Shown piece after piece: positions 8,673-18,897 of a stretch of DNA of 64,000 nt; the first letter of the stretch is position 1, and each line of letters begins with the position of its first letter. The notes under the pieces are model-generated. The model made no database searches and was not told the origin of the DNA. It worked only from the letters and a program-made list of their open reading frames with translations. Source of the stretch: Pirellulales bacterium (GTDB taxonomy: Bacteria; Planctomycetota; Planctomycetia; Pirellulales; S012-138); assembly GCA_028066245.1 (NCBI GenBank), contig JALCBR010000013.1, positions 1 to 64,000 of the forward strand, in the 5' to 3' direction. The position numbers and the translations under genes are program-made.

Positions 8673-9121
8673 CGCTGTGTTCCCTTTTTGCGAGATGTGG
8701 CGCCTGGTTGCTCGCGTGATTGGTATCTGCGGACTAAACGCTGGCTCAACGCAATCAGCGACTTTCGCACAGCAGCATACTCCGGCTCGATGCCTCGCCG
8801 AGGAATCACGATCAGGTCCAGCTTCCTGGGGATCTCATCGCGATTGCGACGGAAGGCCTCGCGGATCAACCGTTTCCAGCGGACGCGCTTAACCGCGTTG
8901 CCCACTTTGCGAGACACCGACAGGCCCAGCCGGGAGTGGGGTAACTCATTGGGGAGTCCGTAAACCAACAACACGTCATCTCCGGCTCGGCGCCTTCCGT
9001 CATAGACGCGTTGAAAATCCGTTGAAGTTCGCAACCGGTCACGACGGCGAAATCGCTCTCCTGCACTGCATGCGGCGGAGTCGCAATCAGGCTGTTCTTG
9101 AGGGGTAGGAGATTGCGTCAC
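8669..9121 (-). CDS. rnpA: Ribonuclease P protein component
   Basis: Protein subunit that helps RNase P RNA bind and process the 5' ends of pre-tRNAs. The core carries FRRRDRLRTSTDFQRVY, then LGLSVSRKVGNAVKRVRWKR and LIREAFRRNRDEIP, including the conserved basic RNR-type segment, and DLIVIPRRG. The 150 aa include a longer acidic/polar N-terminal extension (about 20 residues) and a basic tail. It is translationally coupled to yidD. No rpmH is found directly upstream. A membrane protein gene and a dnaJ-like gene are there instead. Confidence 0.94.
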   Translation of the reverse strand: MTQSPTPQEQPDCDSAACSAGERFRRRDRLRTSTDFQRVYDGRRRAGDDVLLVYGLPNELPHSRLGLSVSRKVGNAVKRVRWKRLIREAFRRNRDEIPRKLDLIVIPRRGIEPEYAAVRKSLIALSQRLVRRYQSREQPGATSRKKGTQR

Positions 9122-9205
9122 GAATCAAACCAAGAGCACAGGCTCAGAATCTGCTGAGTTGAGAAAGCATCGAAATCCTAGCGGACCGAACCGCTACTCC
9201 CCATT

Positions 9206-9640
9206 CTACTCGTCCGATTCATTGGAATCACTCTCCCGCGACGCGTCGTCAGCGCCATTTGCTTTATGTAGCGGGGAATCAATCGCTCTTTCATTGGAGT
9301 CCACTGAATAGGAATTCGGGAGCGGCACGGCAAGCCGTGCTTCTTCATCGTTCAATGGTTTGAGAAATGGCCGCGGTTGGTGCGAGATCGAATGCCCGGA
9401 TGACGACGTGGAACTCGCACGATCTTTTTGTTCGTGCGCCCCTGTTCGACGCGCCCAACGCCCGCCCAGGCGAATCATGATGTAAAGCCCCGCCATCAAG
9501 ATCAGAAATCCCACCAGCGCCATCAGCAGTTGCGCGCGAGTCGTCGGTGCCATCTTGTCCCACAGCCGTGTCGGCTGTTTTTGAGCAAACGGCAGGAGTT
9601 CAATAAGGATCGCAAGCACAGTGATGTTGGTCCGCATCAA
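9206..9640 (-). CDS. Hypothetical membrane protein (144 aa)
   Basis: Not recognised. The N-terminus has one hydrophobic segment (ITVLAILIELLPFA) and a second, stronger one (LLMALVGFLILMAGLYIMIRLGG) around residues 38-60. After this comes a long polar, Ser/Glu/Asp-rich, probably disordered tail. It sits between the dnaJ-like gene (29 bp upstream) and rnpA (84 bp downstream) on the same strand, so it is probably part of that operon. The topology suggests a short membrane anchor with a cytoplasmic tail. Confidence 0.65.
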   Translation of the reverse strand: MMRTNITVLAILIELLPFAQKQPTRLWDKMAPTTRAQLLMALVGFLILMAGLYIMIRLGGRWARRTGAHEQKDRASSTSSSGHSISHQPRPFLKPLNDEEARLAVPLPNSYSVDSNERAIDSPLHKANGADDASRESDSNESDE

Positions 9641-9669
9641 GCGGGGGATACGTTGGAAGCCTTGGCAGC

Positions 9670-10626
9670 TTACCAGGTCAAGTCTGCCCGGGGTTGCAAC
9701 GAGTGGCGTTCGCTGAGCTCTCGGAGAGTTACTCGTTCATCTTCGCTCAGATCCTTGGGCATGACGATCTTGATTTCAGCGAGGAGATCACCGGCCGGTT
9801 TCCCTTTGGGCTGGATGCCGTGGCCGCGGACGCGGAGCTTGGCTCCGGATGATGTTCCAGGGGGTACGGTCAGGCTGACAGTCCCCCACGGAGAGGGGAC
9901 ATCAACTTTCGCTCCGGCGGCCGCTTCCCCTAAAGTCACAGGCAGTGTGACAATCAAGTTGTTGCCGGCGCGGCGAAAGTTGGGGTGCGGCGATACACGC
10001 ACACGCAAGTACAAATCGCCAGGTCCGGCGGGGCCAGCTTGGCCTTTGCCACGGAGGCGAATGCGCTTGCCGTCTTCAATGCCAGCGGGAATCTTGACGG
10101 AAATCACTTCACTCTTTCCGCTGGTGTCTTGCACAGACAATTGAACTTCGCCACCCAACACGGCTGTGGCAAAGGAGATGCCCGTTTCATGTTCCATATC
10201 GCCGCCGGTTTGCGGCCGGGGTTGCTGCTGCTGTCCGCCGCCACGGGCGAACTGGGCGAAGATATCGGCGAAGCCACCGGGGCCGGGCCCGCGCCCGCCT
10301 CCGCCGCCAAACCGTTCCCCAAAGAGTTCGCCAAAGTCGATATCCACCGGCTGCCCGCCGGCGCCACCCCATTGCCCCCCAGGGCGCGGTCCGCCTTGTC
10401 CCATCTGTTCAAACGAGGCCCCGTAGCGATCGTACATTTCTCGCTTTTTGGGGTCATTCAGTACGTCAAACGCCGTTTGCACCTCCTGGAACTTTTGCTT
10501 GGCGGACTTGTCATCCGGATGCAAGTCCGGGTGATGCTTGCGAGCCAAATCACGGTACGCCTTGGCGATGTCCGCCTGCGATGCGTCGCGGTTCACTCCG
10601 AGCACGGAATAATAGTCTTTGGCCAT
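9670..10626 (-). CDS. DnaJ-type co-chaperone without zinc finger (CbpA-like)
   Basis: Stimulates the ATPase of DnaK-type Hsp70. The ATG at 10626 begins MAKDYYSVLGVNRDASQADI, the exact start of a J domain, so the ORF-track start 91 codons earlier is rejected. The HPD motif is in ARKHHPDLHPDDKS, and the J domain ends with YDRYG. A Gly/Pro/Phe-rich linker (about residues 75-130) follows, then the two DnaJ C-terminal beta domains (VKIPAGIEDGKRIRLRGKG and PHPNFRRAGNNLIV). The CXXCXGXG zinc-finger repeats of DnaJ are absent, which makes it CbpA-like. It is first in the run leading to rnpA and yidD. Confidence 0.9.
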   Translation of the reverse strand: MAKDYYSVLGVNRDASQADIAKAYRDLARKHHPDLHPDDKSAKQKFQEVQTAFDVLNDPKKREMYDRYGASFEQMGQGGPRPGGQWGGAGGQPVDIDFGELFGERFGGGGGRGPGPGGFADIFAQFARGGGQQQQPRPQTGGDMEHETGISFATAVLGGEVQLSVQDTSGKSEVISVKIPAGIEDGKRIRLRGKGQAGPAGPGDLYLRVRVSPHPNFRRAGNNLIVTLPVTLGEAAAGAKVDVPSPWGTVSLTVPPGTSSGAKLRVRGHGIQPKGKPAGDLLAEIKIVMPKDLSEDERVTLRELSERHSLQPRADLTW

Positions 10627-10813
10627 GAAACGGGCGTTCGAGGTGTAGAATCCGTGTTGAGGCGATTTGCCTACTAGTTGCAGCGAAGGGAGAACTCTCG
10701 ACAATTCTAGGGCGTTGTCCGTAGCGACTTCAAGGTGTGAAGAATCGTCCTCACATACACCCAAAATCAGTCGCCCTAGATGCCAGCCACTCCTGTCCTC
10801 TTCTGTGACGCCC

Positions 10814-11743
10814 ATGACCCAGCAACGAATCGTTTCGCTCCTCGCCAGTGGCACGGAGATGGTTTGTGGGCTGGGTCTGGCGGACCGGCTGGTGGCCATC
10901 AGCCATGAGTGTGACTATCCCGAACCGATCTTACATCTGCCGCGCGTGACCGGGACGCAGATCGACGTCAACTCGTCCAGCCGGGCGATCGACGACATCG
11001 TCCGTGAGATGTCCATCAATCAATCGGCCTTATATGAGATCGACGAACGGCAGCTGGCCGAGTTGTCGCCGGACTTGATCATCACTCAGGCCCAATGCGA
11101 CGTCTGTGCGGTACGCTATGAAGATGTCGTTTCAGCGGTTGAGCGTTTCCCGTCCCTCTCACATACAAAGATTGTGGCACTCAACCCGTTGACGTTTGCG
11201 GACATCTTTCGCGATATCGGCGTTGTGGCAGAAGCCTGTGGTGCAACGACCGCCGGCGAACGATATCTCAACGATTTACAGCGTCGGGTTAAGCAAGTTT
11301 GCCAGCTCGGCGAGAAGCTTGGTTCATTGCGGCCGCGCGTGGTTGGCATTGAATGGCTCGACCCAATCATGGTATCCGGAAATTGGATCCCGGAAATGAT
11401 TGAACTCTGCGGTGGAGAAGTGGTCTTGGCGAAAGCGGGCGAACACAGCCCATACACTTCCTGGGAACAGGTTCGCGCGGTACAGCCGGACGTAGTGTTG
11501 ATCATGCCCTGCGGTTTTGATCTGACGCGCACGATGAGCGAGCTTGATGTGTTGACGTCTTTGCCCGGTTGGAATGAGACGCCCGCCGCGAAAGCCAACC
11601 GCATCTTTGCGGTTGATGGAAACGCGTACTTCAATCGTTCCGGACCGAGAATGGTTGACAGCCTGGAAGTCTTGGCTGCGTTTGTGCAGGATCGCCCGAT
11701 GGATGTTCACATTCCTGCTGATGTTTGGCGACGATTGAACTAA
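10814..11743 (+). CDS. Cobalamin-binding-like protein (BtuF/periplasmic-binding fold), apparently cytoplasmic
   Basis: A 309-aa protein of the BtuF-like metal-chelate-binding family. It starts RIVSLLASGTEMVCGLGLAD, then HECDYP, LIITQAQCDVCAV, GIEWLDPIMVSGNWIPEMIE and VLIMPCGFDLTRTM, all typical of the group annotated as cobalamin-binding or ABC substrate-binding proteins. No signal peptide or lipobox is visible from the ATG at 10814, so it probably works in the cytoplasm, unlike true BtuF. No ABC permease or ATPase is adjacent. The ligand is inferred only from family resemblance. The PII gene follows 18 bp downstream. Confidence 0.8.
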   Translation: MTQQRIVSLLASGTEMVCGLGLADRLVAISHECDYPEPILHLPRVTGTQIDVNSSSRAIDDIVREMSINQSALYEIDERQLAELSPDLIITQAQCDVCAVRYEDVVSAVERFPSLSHTKIVALNPLTFADIFRDIGVVAEACGATTAGERYLNDLQRRVKQVCQLGEKLGSLRPRVVGIEWLDPIMVSGNWIPEMIELCGGEVVLAKAGEHSPYTSWEQVRAVQPDVVLIMPCGFDLTRTMSELDVLTSLPGWNETPAAKANRIFAVDGNAYFNRSGPRMVDSLEVLAAFVQDRPMDVHIPADVWRRLN

Positions 11744-11761
11744 GCGAAACACCAAGAACAC

Positions 11762-12091
11762 GTGACAGAATTCGCCACAACCAGACAGATCATTGCCGTT
11801 GTGCAGCCGTTCCAAGCGGAGTGCGTGTTGGAAGCGTTGCGGCTGGCACCGCTGGAAGCCTGTACCGTTCGAGAAGTAAAAGGTTTTGGGCGGCAGAAGA
11901 GCTATCTCGATCAATACGGCGATAGCGAGTACTCATACTCATTTTTGCCAAAGGTGGAAATCACGGTCTGGGTCGATTCATCACGGGTGGAAGACACGTC
12001 CCGCAAGATCATTGACGCCGCACGCACCGGGCGCATGGGGGACGGCAAGATCATGGTTGTGCCGATTTACGCGGATCGCTCCGTTGGTTGA
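11762..12091 (+). CDS. Nitrogen regulatory protein PII
   Basis: Trimeric signal protein that senses ATP/ADP and 2-oxoglutarate. Starting from a GTG it is 109 aa. The family segments are clear: EACTVREVKGFGRQKSY (B-loop/T-loop start), a T-loop with DSEYSYSFLPKVEI that keeps a tyrosine at the uridylylation position, and the C-terminal signature ARTGRMGDGKIMVVPI. There is no amtB or glnA nearby, so the target is unknown. The symbol glnB or glnK cannot be chosen from sequence. It lies between the BtuF-fold gene and an FAD monooxygenase. Confidence 0.92.
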   Translation: MTEFATTRQIIAVVQPFQAECVLEALRLAPLEACTVREVKGFGRQKSYLDQYGDSEYSYSFLPKVEITVWVDSSRVEDTSRKIIDAARTGRMGDGKIMVVPIYADRSVG

Positions 12092-12146
12092 ATTGGCAAC
12101 GTTCCGCATGTTCTCCATCTGCTGGTTTGATCTTTCCCAACGCACA

Positions 12147-13364
12147 ATGACTGAGACCCCATCACTACCGGAATCGACGCAATGCCTGATCGTTGGTGGC
12201 GGACCGGCAGGCGCGATTCTTGGATTGCTGATGGCCAAGGCAGGAGTGTCCACCGTCCTGCTGGAAAAACACCACGATTTTGATCGTGAGTTCCGCGGCG
12301 ATACACTTCATCCTTCCACGCTGGAAGTGATGGACCAGCTCGGACTCGCGGAGCGGTTATTGGAAATTCCGCATGCGAAGTTGGAGCATGCGCGGCTGTT
12401 CACCGCGAACGATCAAATCGAAGTTGCTGATTTCACCCGGCTACGGACACGGTTTCCGTACATCGCGATCATGCCGCAGGAGAAGTTCCTGGAGTTTGTT
12501 ACCGCGGAAGCCGCAAAGCAGGAGAACTTTCGACTTCTGCTGGGAGCCGATGCACGTAGGTTATTGTGGGAGGGAGATACCGTCACTGGTGTGCGCTTTC
12601 GCTACGGAGGTGCCGAGTACAGTCTGAATGCCAGCCTGACTGTTGCCGCCGATGGTCGACACTCGCGAATGCGTAAAGAGAGTGGATTGACGCTGGATGC
12701 TACCGGTCCTCCCATGGATGTGCTGTGGCTGGGTCTACCGCGCGAACCCCAAGACGCTGATCTGGATGTTTCACTGCGAATTCGACCGGGCAAGATGTTG
12801 GTCTTGCTGGAACGGGATGAATGGTGGCAACTTGGATATGTGATCCTCAAGGGGAGTTTCCGTGAGTTGAAACAGCATGGTGTTGAAGTTTTACAGTCGA
12901 GCATTGCTGAAATGGCGCCCGAACTTGCCGACCGCGCAAAGCTGCTGACCGATTGGAAGCAAGTCATGCCACTTTCCGTGGAGTCCAGCCGGCTGCGGCA
13001 ATGGCACAAGCCGGGGTTACTCCTCATTGGCGATGCCGCGCACGTCATGTCGCCAGTTGGTGGTGTCGGCATCAACTATGCCATTCAAGACGCAGTCGCC
13101 ACGGCAAATCTGCTGAGCGGCAAACTCAAGCGTGGAATGCTCACTGAAGCAGATCTAAAGTTCGTGCAGAAAAGACGCGAGTTTCCCACGAAAGTCATCC
13201 AACGTTTTCAGAGGATAGTGCAAGACCGCATCATTCGTCAGGCACTCAATCCGGAGAAACCGTTTAAGCTCCCGTGGTTTCTCAAGCTGCCGTTGATCCG
13301 TCGGATTCCGGCGTGGCTGATCGGTTTTGGCGTGCGGCGAGAGCGCGTCAAGCAATCGCCCTGA
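12147..13364 (+). CDS. FAD-dependent monooxygenase (PHBH fold)
   Basis: A 405-aa flavoprotein. QCLIVGGGPAGAILGLLMAK is the N-terminal Rossmann GxGxxG for FAD, VAADGRHSRMR the DG motif, and GLLLIGDAAHVMSPVGGVG the GD motif that binds FAD ribityl and product. The segment GDTLHPSTLEVMDQLGL is shared with phenol- and polyketide-type hydroxylases. The substrate is unknown. The ATG at 12147 is chosen because the ORF-track start lies deep inside the PII gene in another frame. It lies 55 bp behind PII and converges on the next gene with only 5 bp between stops. Confidence 0.85.
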   Translation: MTETPSLPESTQCLIVGGGPAGAILGLLMAKAGVSTVLLEKHHDFDREFRGDTLHPSTLEVMDQLGLAERLLEIPHAKLEHARLFTANDQIEVADFTRLRTRFPYIAIMPQEKFLEFVTAEAAKQENFRLLLGADARRLLWEGDTVTGVRFRYGGAEYSLNASLTVAADGRHSRMRKESGLTLDATGPPMDVLWLGLPREPQDADLDVSLRIRPGKMLVLLERDEWWQLGYVILKGSFRELKQHGVEVLQSSIAEMAPELADRAKLLTDWKQVMPLSVESSRLRQWHKPGLLLIGDAAHVMSPVGGVGINYAIQDAVATANLLSGKLKRGMLTEADLKFVQKRREFPTKVIQRFQRIVQDRIIRQALNPEKPFKLPWFLKLPLIRRIPAWLIGFGVRRERVKQSP

Positions 13365-13369
13365 ACTGT

Positions 13370-13783
13370 TCACTGGCTGTGTGGGCCGTCTGGCGTTACC
13401 GCTAGATAGAGCGATGTGCCCAGGATGGCGATGACAACCACATGAAAGATCACCATCCCGCGCAGTGCCTTCCGCTGCGTTTCATTCAAAGCAAACAGGG
13501 TTGGGAAAAATCCATAGATCACAATCTGGCTCACTGCGGCGATCAGAATTGCCAGTAGGCCCATGTGCGCGCGGAGTATCACCAGGATCACCGCTGCAAT
13601 ATCGAGGATTCCCCACATTACATCGCCCACCTTCCACGCAAGCGGGGCATCCCTCCACTTTACTTCACCCAGGCCGACCATGTTGGCGACATGGACCAGG
13701 CCTCCCAGGCCGTAGATAGCAGCGACCACAATAGCCAAGACGTAGAACCAAGTCGTCTCAAAGGCAATTGCGATCCAGTTCAT
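13370..13783 (-). CDS. Four-span hypothetical membrane protein (137 aa)
   Basis: Not recognised as a named family. Four hydrophobic helices can be seen: TTWFYVLAIVVAAIYGLGGLVHV, VMWGILDIAAVILVILRAH, GLLAILIAAVSQIVIYGFFP and GMVIFHVVVIAILGTSLYLAV. Charged loops are short. The stop lies 5 bp from the stop of the convergent monooxygenase gene. It is downstream of uvrA on the same strand, with a 212-bp gap, so it probably has its own promoter. Confidence 0.7.
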   Translation of the reverse strand: MNWIAIAFETTWFYVLAIVVAAIYGLGGLVHVANMVGLGEVKWRDAPLAWKVGDVMWGILDIAAVILVILRAHMGLLAILIAAVSQIVIYGFFPTLFALNETQRKALRGMVIFHVVVIAILGTSLYLAVTPDGPHSQ

Positions 13784-13995
13784 TGATTGCCTGGCGAATG
13801 AGTGTTCGCAAATGTATGCGGCTCACGTTGTCTGTCGCTATTTCAACCACACGGAGAGATGTCGATCAAGCTGGCCGTTGATTTTTCAACAAGCTGGGTA
13901 AGTCCCGAGATGAGATCTCAATCGCTGTACGGAAGACGCTGCGATCGGTGAGCCGTGCGAATCACTCTCGTACTCGGTGTTTTTCTAACAACCGA

Positions 13996-16578
13996 CTAGG
14001 AGAGCCACTTACCGGTCACAGACTGTGGCACGTTGCGGATCCCAGCAGGCTGCCCAGCATAAATCAGTTTGCCGCCTTCTTTCCCGCCGCCTGGTCCCAG
14101 ATCAATGATCCAATCGGCCGTGCGGATCACATCAGGGTGGTGCTCAATAACAATGACCGTATTGCCGACATCGACCAAGCGATTGAGTACCGTGAGCAGG
14201 CGGCGGATGTCTTCAAAATGCAGGCCGGTCGTTGGTTCATCCAGCACGTAAAGGGTATGGCCTTCCCCACGGCGGGCGAGTTCGGCTGCCAGTTTCACTC
14301 GCTGAGCTTCACCTCCGGAAAGCGAGAGTGAGGATTGGCCCAGGGTCAGATAGCCAAGCCCCACACTTTGCAGCGTTTCCAGGACACGATGGATTTTGGT
14401 GAAGTTTTGGAAGAACTCCGTTGCCTCATCGACCGTCATTTCCAGCACAGCCGCAATCGACTTTCCGCGATACAAGACTTCTAGTGTTTGTTGGTTGAAG
14501 CGATGGCCTCCGCAAGTAGCGCAGCGGACATACAGATCTGGCAAGAACTTCATCTCGATCTTGGTTTGGCCTCCGCCGCTGCATGACTCACATCGTCCTG
14601 ACTTGTTGTTGAAGCTGAAACGCGATGACTTGAACCCGCGCAGCTTAGCTTCCTTGGTCGTGGCGAAGACCTTGCGAATCTCATCGAACACGCCGGTGTA
14701 TGTCGCCGCATTGCTCCGCGGTGACCGGCCAATCGGCGTTTGGTCAATCTCGATAGCGCGCTGGAGACGCTCAGTCCCAATGAGTTCACGAAATGCCGCC
14801 GGGCTGGCGCTTTCGCTGCCCAGCGCTTGGCCGACCGCTGGGATGAGCGTCTGCATGACCAGCGTGCTCTTTCCAGATCCTGAGACGCCAGTCACGCACG
14901 TGAGCGCGCCCAACGGGAATTCAACGTCCAGTTCATTCAAGTTGTGGCCGGAAGCTCCTGCCAACTTGATCGTACATTGCGAATCAACGGCTTGTGCTTG
15001 CGAGAACAAGCTCGATGATTTAGTCGCATCAACAGACGCTCGCCCAGCCAGATAATCTCCGGTGAGCGAACCCGGCTGGTCGGCCAATTCTTCCGGAGTG
15101 CCAGCGGCGACGATCTCCCCGCCCAGTTTGCCAGCTCCGGGTCCAAGATCAAACACAATGTCGGCTTCCCGAATCATGGCCTCGTCGTGCTCGACAACAA
15201 CCAACGTGTTGCCCTGGCCTTGCAATTCACGTAAGGCATCAATTAGCCGCTGACTATCGGCCGGATGTAGCCCAATGGATGGTTCGTCGAGCACGTAGCA
15301 GACACCCACCAGCCCGACACCAATGGCGGTCGTTAATCGCACACGCTGAACCTCGCCGCCGGAGAGCGTTTGGGCGGAGCGGGCGAGCGTCAAATAGCCA
15401 ATGCCCAGACGCTCAAGCAGTTCCAATCGACGGGCAATGCTTGGAATGACCTTGTTGGCGATCTGCTTGTCCCGCTCATCAACAACCAGCGCCGCAAAGA
15501 ACTCTCGACAATCCTTCAAGGAAAGCCGGCAAAGCTCATCAATGTTCTTGCCGCCCAGACGCACGGCCAACGCCTCGGGACGCAACCGCGCTCCATGGCA
15601 TTCCGGGCAAACGCGCGCTGGATCTTCGACAGTTCCCAAGCCGGTACATGTGGGACAAGCGCCATAGGGACTATTGAAGCTGAACGACCGCGGTTCAATC
15701 TCGGCAATGCTGACATCTGTACAGCGGGGACAGGCAAATTTCGTGCTGAAGACTGTATCACGCCATTGAGTGCCCTCCTCAGGCAGCAAGTAGTTCAAGG
15801 CGAGCGCTCCATCACCATGCTTCAAAGCCAGGTTGATCGACTCGGCAATGCGTGGCTGCGGCTGATCACGAATAATGACGCGATCGACAATCGCATCGAT
15901 ATCATGGTTCTTGCGTGGCGAAATCTCTGGCAGTTGATCCAAGTCATAGACCTGCCCGTCAATCCGTGCCCGCACAAATCCGGCTTTGCGAATTGCTTCG
16001 ATGACATCCGCGTGTTGGCCACGGCGCCCACGCACCATCGGCGCCAGGATCATGGCTTTCGTGCCTGATGGAAACTGCGTAACCCGATCAATAATCTGCT
16101 CGCGGGATTGCTGGCGGATTTCTTCGCCGCACTCCGGGCAGTGCGGCGTGCCCAACCGAGCCATCAAGATGCGTAGATAGTCATAGATCTCCGTGACAGT
16201 GCCCACCGTGCTCCGCGGCTGGAGATGGCCGGGGCGTTGATCGATGGCGATGGTCGGTTCCAACCCCTCGATCAAATCGATATCTGGCCGTTCAAGTTGT
16301 CGCAAGAACTGCCGGGCGTAGGGAGAGAGCGTTTCGATGAACTGCCGTTGGCCTTCAGCAAAGATTGTATCGAACGCCAGCGAACTCTTTCCCGACCCGC
16401 TGACACCAGTAATGACCACAAACTGGTTACGAGGAATGTCCAGATTGAGGTTCTTCAGATTGTGAACGCGAACACCGCGCAGCCGCAGCACGTCACTGGA
16501 AGGGAGATCTCCAGTCGTATCTGGTTCACGTTCGTGCACCTGTGATGGCTCAAACTCGGGTTTGACGGACTTCGACAT
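13996..16578 (-). CDS. uvrA: UvrABC excinuclease subunit A, compact variant
   Basis: DNA damage recognition ATPase of nucleotide excision repair. The start chosen is [12 protein letters not shown] (16578), giving 860 aa. The ORF-track start adds 25 residues. There are two ABC modules: Walker [15 protein letters not shown] and [14 protein letters not shown], and signatures [11 protein letters not shown] and [18 protein letters not shown]. The UvrB-binding part is present ([47 protein letters not shown]). Zinc ligands occur in [27 protein letters not shown] and CATCGGHRF. Between [10 protein letters not shown] and [10 protein letters not shown] only about 8 residues remain, where E. coli UvrA has about 110-120. 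This explains the short length. No uvrB or uvrC is nearby. Confidence 0.93.
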   Translation of the reverse strand: MSKSVKPEFEPSQVHEREPDTTGDLPSSDVLRLRGVRVHNLKNLNLDIPRNQFVVITGVSGSGKSSLAFDTIFAEGQRQFIETLSPYARQFLRQLERPDIDLIEGLEPTIAIDQRPGHLQPRSTVGTVTEIYDYLRILMARLGTPHCPECGEEIRQQSREQIIDRVTQFPSGTKAMILAPMVRGRRGQHADVIEAIRKAGFVRARIDGQVYDLDQLPEISPRKNHDIDAIVDRVIIRDQPQPRIAESINLALKHGDGALALNYLLPEEGTQWRDTVFSTKFACPRCTDVSIAEIEPRSFSFNSPYGACPTCTGLGTVEDPARVCPECHGARLRPEALAVRLGGKNIDELCRLSLKDCREFFAALVVDERDKQIANKVIPSIARRLELLERLGIGYLTLARSAQTLSGGEVQRVRLTTAIGVGLVGVCYVLDEPSIGLHPADSQRLIDALRELQGQGNTLVVVEHDEAMIREADIVFDLGPGAGKLGGEIVAAGTPEELADQPGSLTGDYLAGRASVDATKSSSLFSQAQAVDSQCTIKLAGASGHNLNELDVEFPLGALTCVTGVSGSGKSTLVMQTLIPAVGQALGSESASPAAFRELIGTERLQRAIEIDQTPIGRSPRSNAATYTGVFDEIRKVFATTKEAKLRGFKSSRFSFNNKSGRCESCSGGGQTKIEMKFLPDLYVRCATCGGHRFNQQTLEVLYRGKSIAAVLEMTVDEATEFFQNFTKIHRVLETLQSVGLGYLTLGQSSLSLSGGEAQRVKLAAELARRGEGHTLYVLDEPTTGLHFEDIRRLLTVLNRLVDVGNTVIVIEHHPDVIRTADWIIDLGPGGGKEGGKLIYAGQPAGIRNVPQSVTGKWLS

Positions 16579-16671
16579 CGAAGAATAGACTACCGTGGCC
16601 TTTGAGCGTTCAGTAGCAGGCAACTGCGCGGTCGCGCTCGTCGTCCTCCACATGCATGTAGCAACTCACTA

Positions 16672-16830
16672 ATGTCCAAGGAAGAGCAAGAGCCGCAAGA
16701 GAGACCACGGCGAACGAACTTCACAGCCCAACCGCCAGTCAAACGGAAAGGCTTGCTACTGGCTTCCGCCATCATGTTGGGCGTCTGGCTGATCGTGCTC
16801 GTCAGCCTGGCCGTGTATTCGGTTTCTTAG
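16672..16830 (+). CDS. Small single-span membrane protein (52 aa)
   Basis: A short ORF missed by the track: MSKEEQEPQERPRRTNFTAQ, then a basic patch (PPVKRKG) and one C-terminal helix (LLLASAIMLGVWLIVLVSLAVYSVS). This tail-anchored or single-span layout is coding-like. It lies divergent to uvrA (93 bp) and converges on xylA. No strong ribosome-binding site is seen upstream, which lowers confidence. An overlapping antisense ORF on the minus strand (16590..16775) is taken to be its shadow. Confidence 0.5.
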   Translation: MSKEEQEPQERPRRTNFTAQPPVKRKGLLLASAIMLGVWLIVLVSLAVYSVS

Positions 16831-16871
16831 AATATGGTGAGCGGATCCGCGAAATGACGCCCTCACCGCGC

Positions 16872-18176
<1,305 letters not shown>

Positions 18177-18328
18177 GCGGGGCTCCGTGACTCACGAGCA
18201 AACGATCTCGCGGCAGCAGTTCGGCGAGACGGCCGAGTATCGAATTCCGAAGTTGGAAAGTCAACGCAGTGCGACAACCGCGCTGCCATCGATTCGACAA
18301 ACCTAACGCGAGGGTTTACCCAACTGCT

Positions 18329-18820
18329 TCACCTGTCTTTGTATGCCTTGTCAAGTTCCTGAAGCATCGAGCCTGCTTGCGAATCGTCACCAGATGCCTG
18401 CCAAGCAGTCAGGGTCGCTTTGGCGATTTCGGGTTGTTGTTGCGGCGGAAACAACTCCAGCATATGCGACTGGTGCAGAGCGCCATGAAAACGATAATGG
18501 GGTGAATGGCTCACACCAGGTGAAGTTGTGCTCACGCGATGCCACGCCTCGATATCGGCAACGTCAACGGTCTCGCCCTGCAGAGCGAGCGACAACCGAG
18601 TATCGGTAAGTCGTTGGGAAATCGTTACAAACCAGAGGCTGCGTGAATATCTGGCTTGGCCTATCTTGATATTGATTTCCGAGCGCCGGCAGTTGACGCC
18701 AGACCAAGGAACGAAAAAGGGCACGATCCACGGCGCGAGAAGGAAACTCGCAACGGCTAAGCCGGTGATAATCTTGAGCTTCTTCACGACGTAGTACTTG
18801 CCAGAGTTCAGTAAACGCAC
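18329..18820 (-). CDS. Membrane-anchored hypothetical protein (163 aa)
   Basis: Not recognised. One N-terminal hydrophobic segment (LKIITGLAVASFLLAPWIVPFFVP, residues 15-38) anchors or exports a polar domain with WFVTISQRLTDTRLSLAL and a His-rich part (SHSPHYRFHGALHQSH). The start is uncertain: the track start is a GTG without a good ribosome-binding site, and another GTG occurs at codon 12. It lies upstream of xylA on the same strand but 152 bp away. A 77-bp gap separates it from the zinc-ribbon protein gene. Confidence 0.55.
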   Translation of the reverse strand: MRLLNSGKYYVVKKLKIITGLAVASFLLAPWIVPFFVPWSGVNCRRSEINIKIGQARYSRSLWFVTISQRLTDTRLSLALQGETVDVADIEAWHRVSTTSPGVSHSPHYRFHGALHQSHMLELFPPQQQPEIAKATLTAWQASGDDSQAGSMLQELDKAYKDR

Positions 18821-18897
18821 CTACGATCTCGTGACATCGCCACGCATGTTGGCCGGGCAAGCTGCGCTCGCCACAGCCGCCCAACTCCTCGCCTCCC

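Noticed and set aside
9985-10677. 230-aa ORF on + strand opposite the dnaJ-like gene
   Set aside because: Antisense to a clear J-protein. The Pro/Gly-rich part mirrors the low-complexity linker.
14396-15055. 219-aa ORF on + strand inside uvrA
   Set aside because: It is antisense to uvrA, has no recognisable domain and follows the codon pattern of the opposite strand.
16590-16775. 61-aa ORF on - strand near uvrA
   Set aside because: It overlaps the 5' end of uvrA and lies opposite the small + ORF at 16672, which has a clear membrane span. Taken as a shadow.
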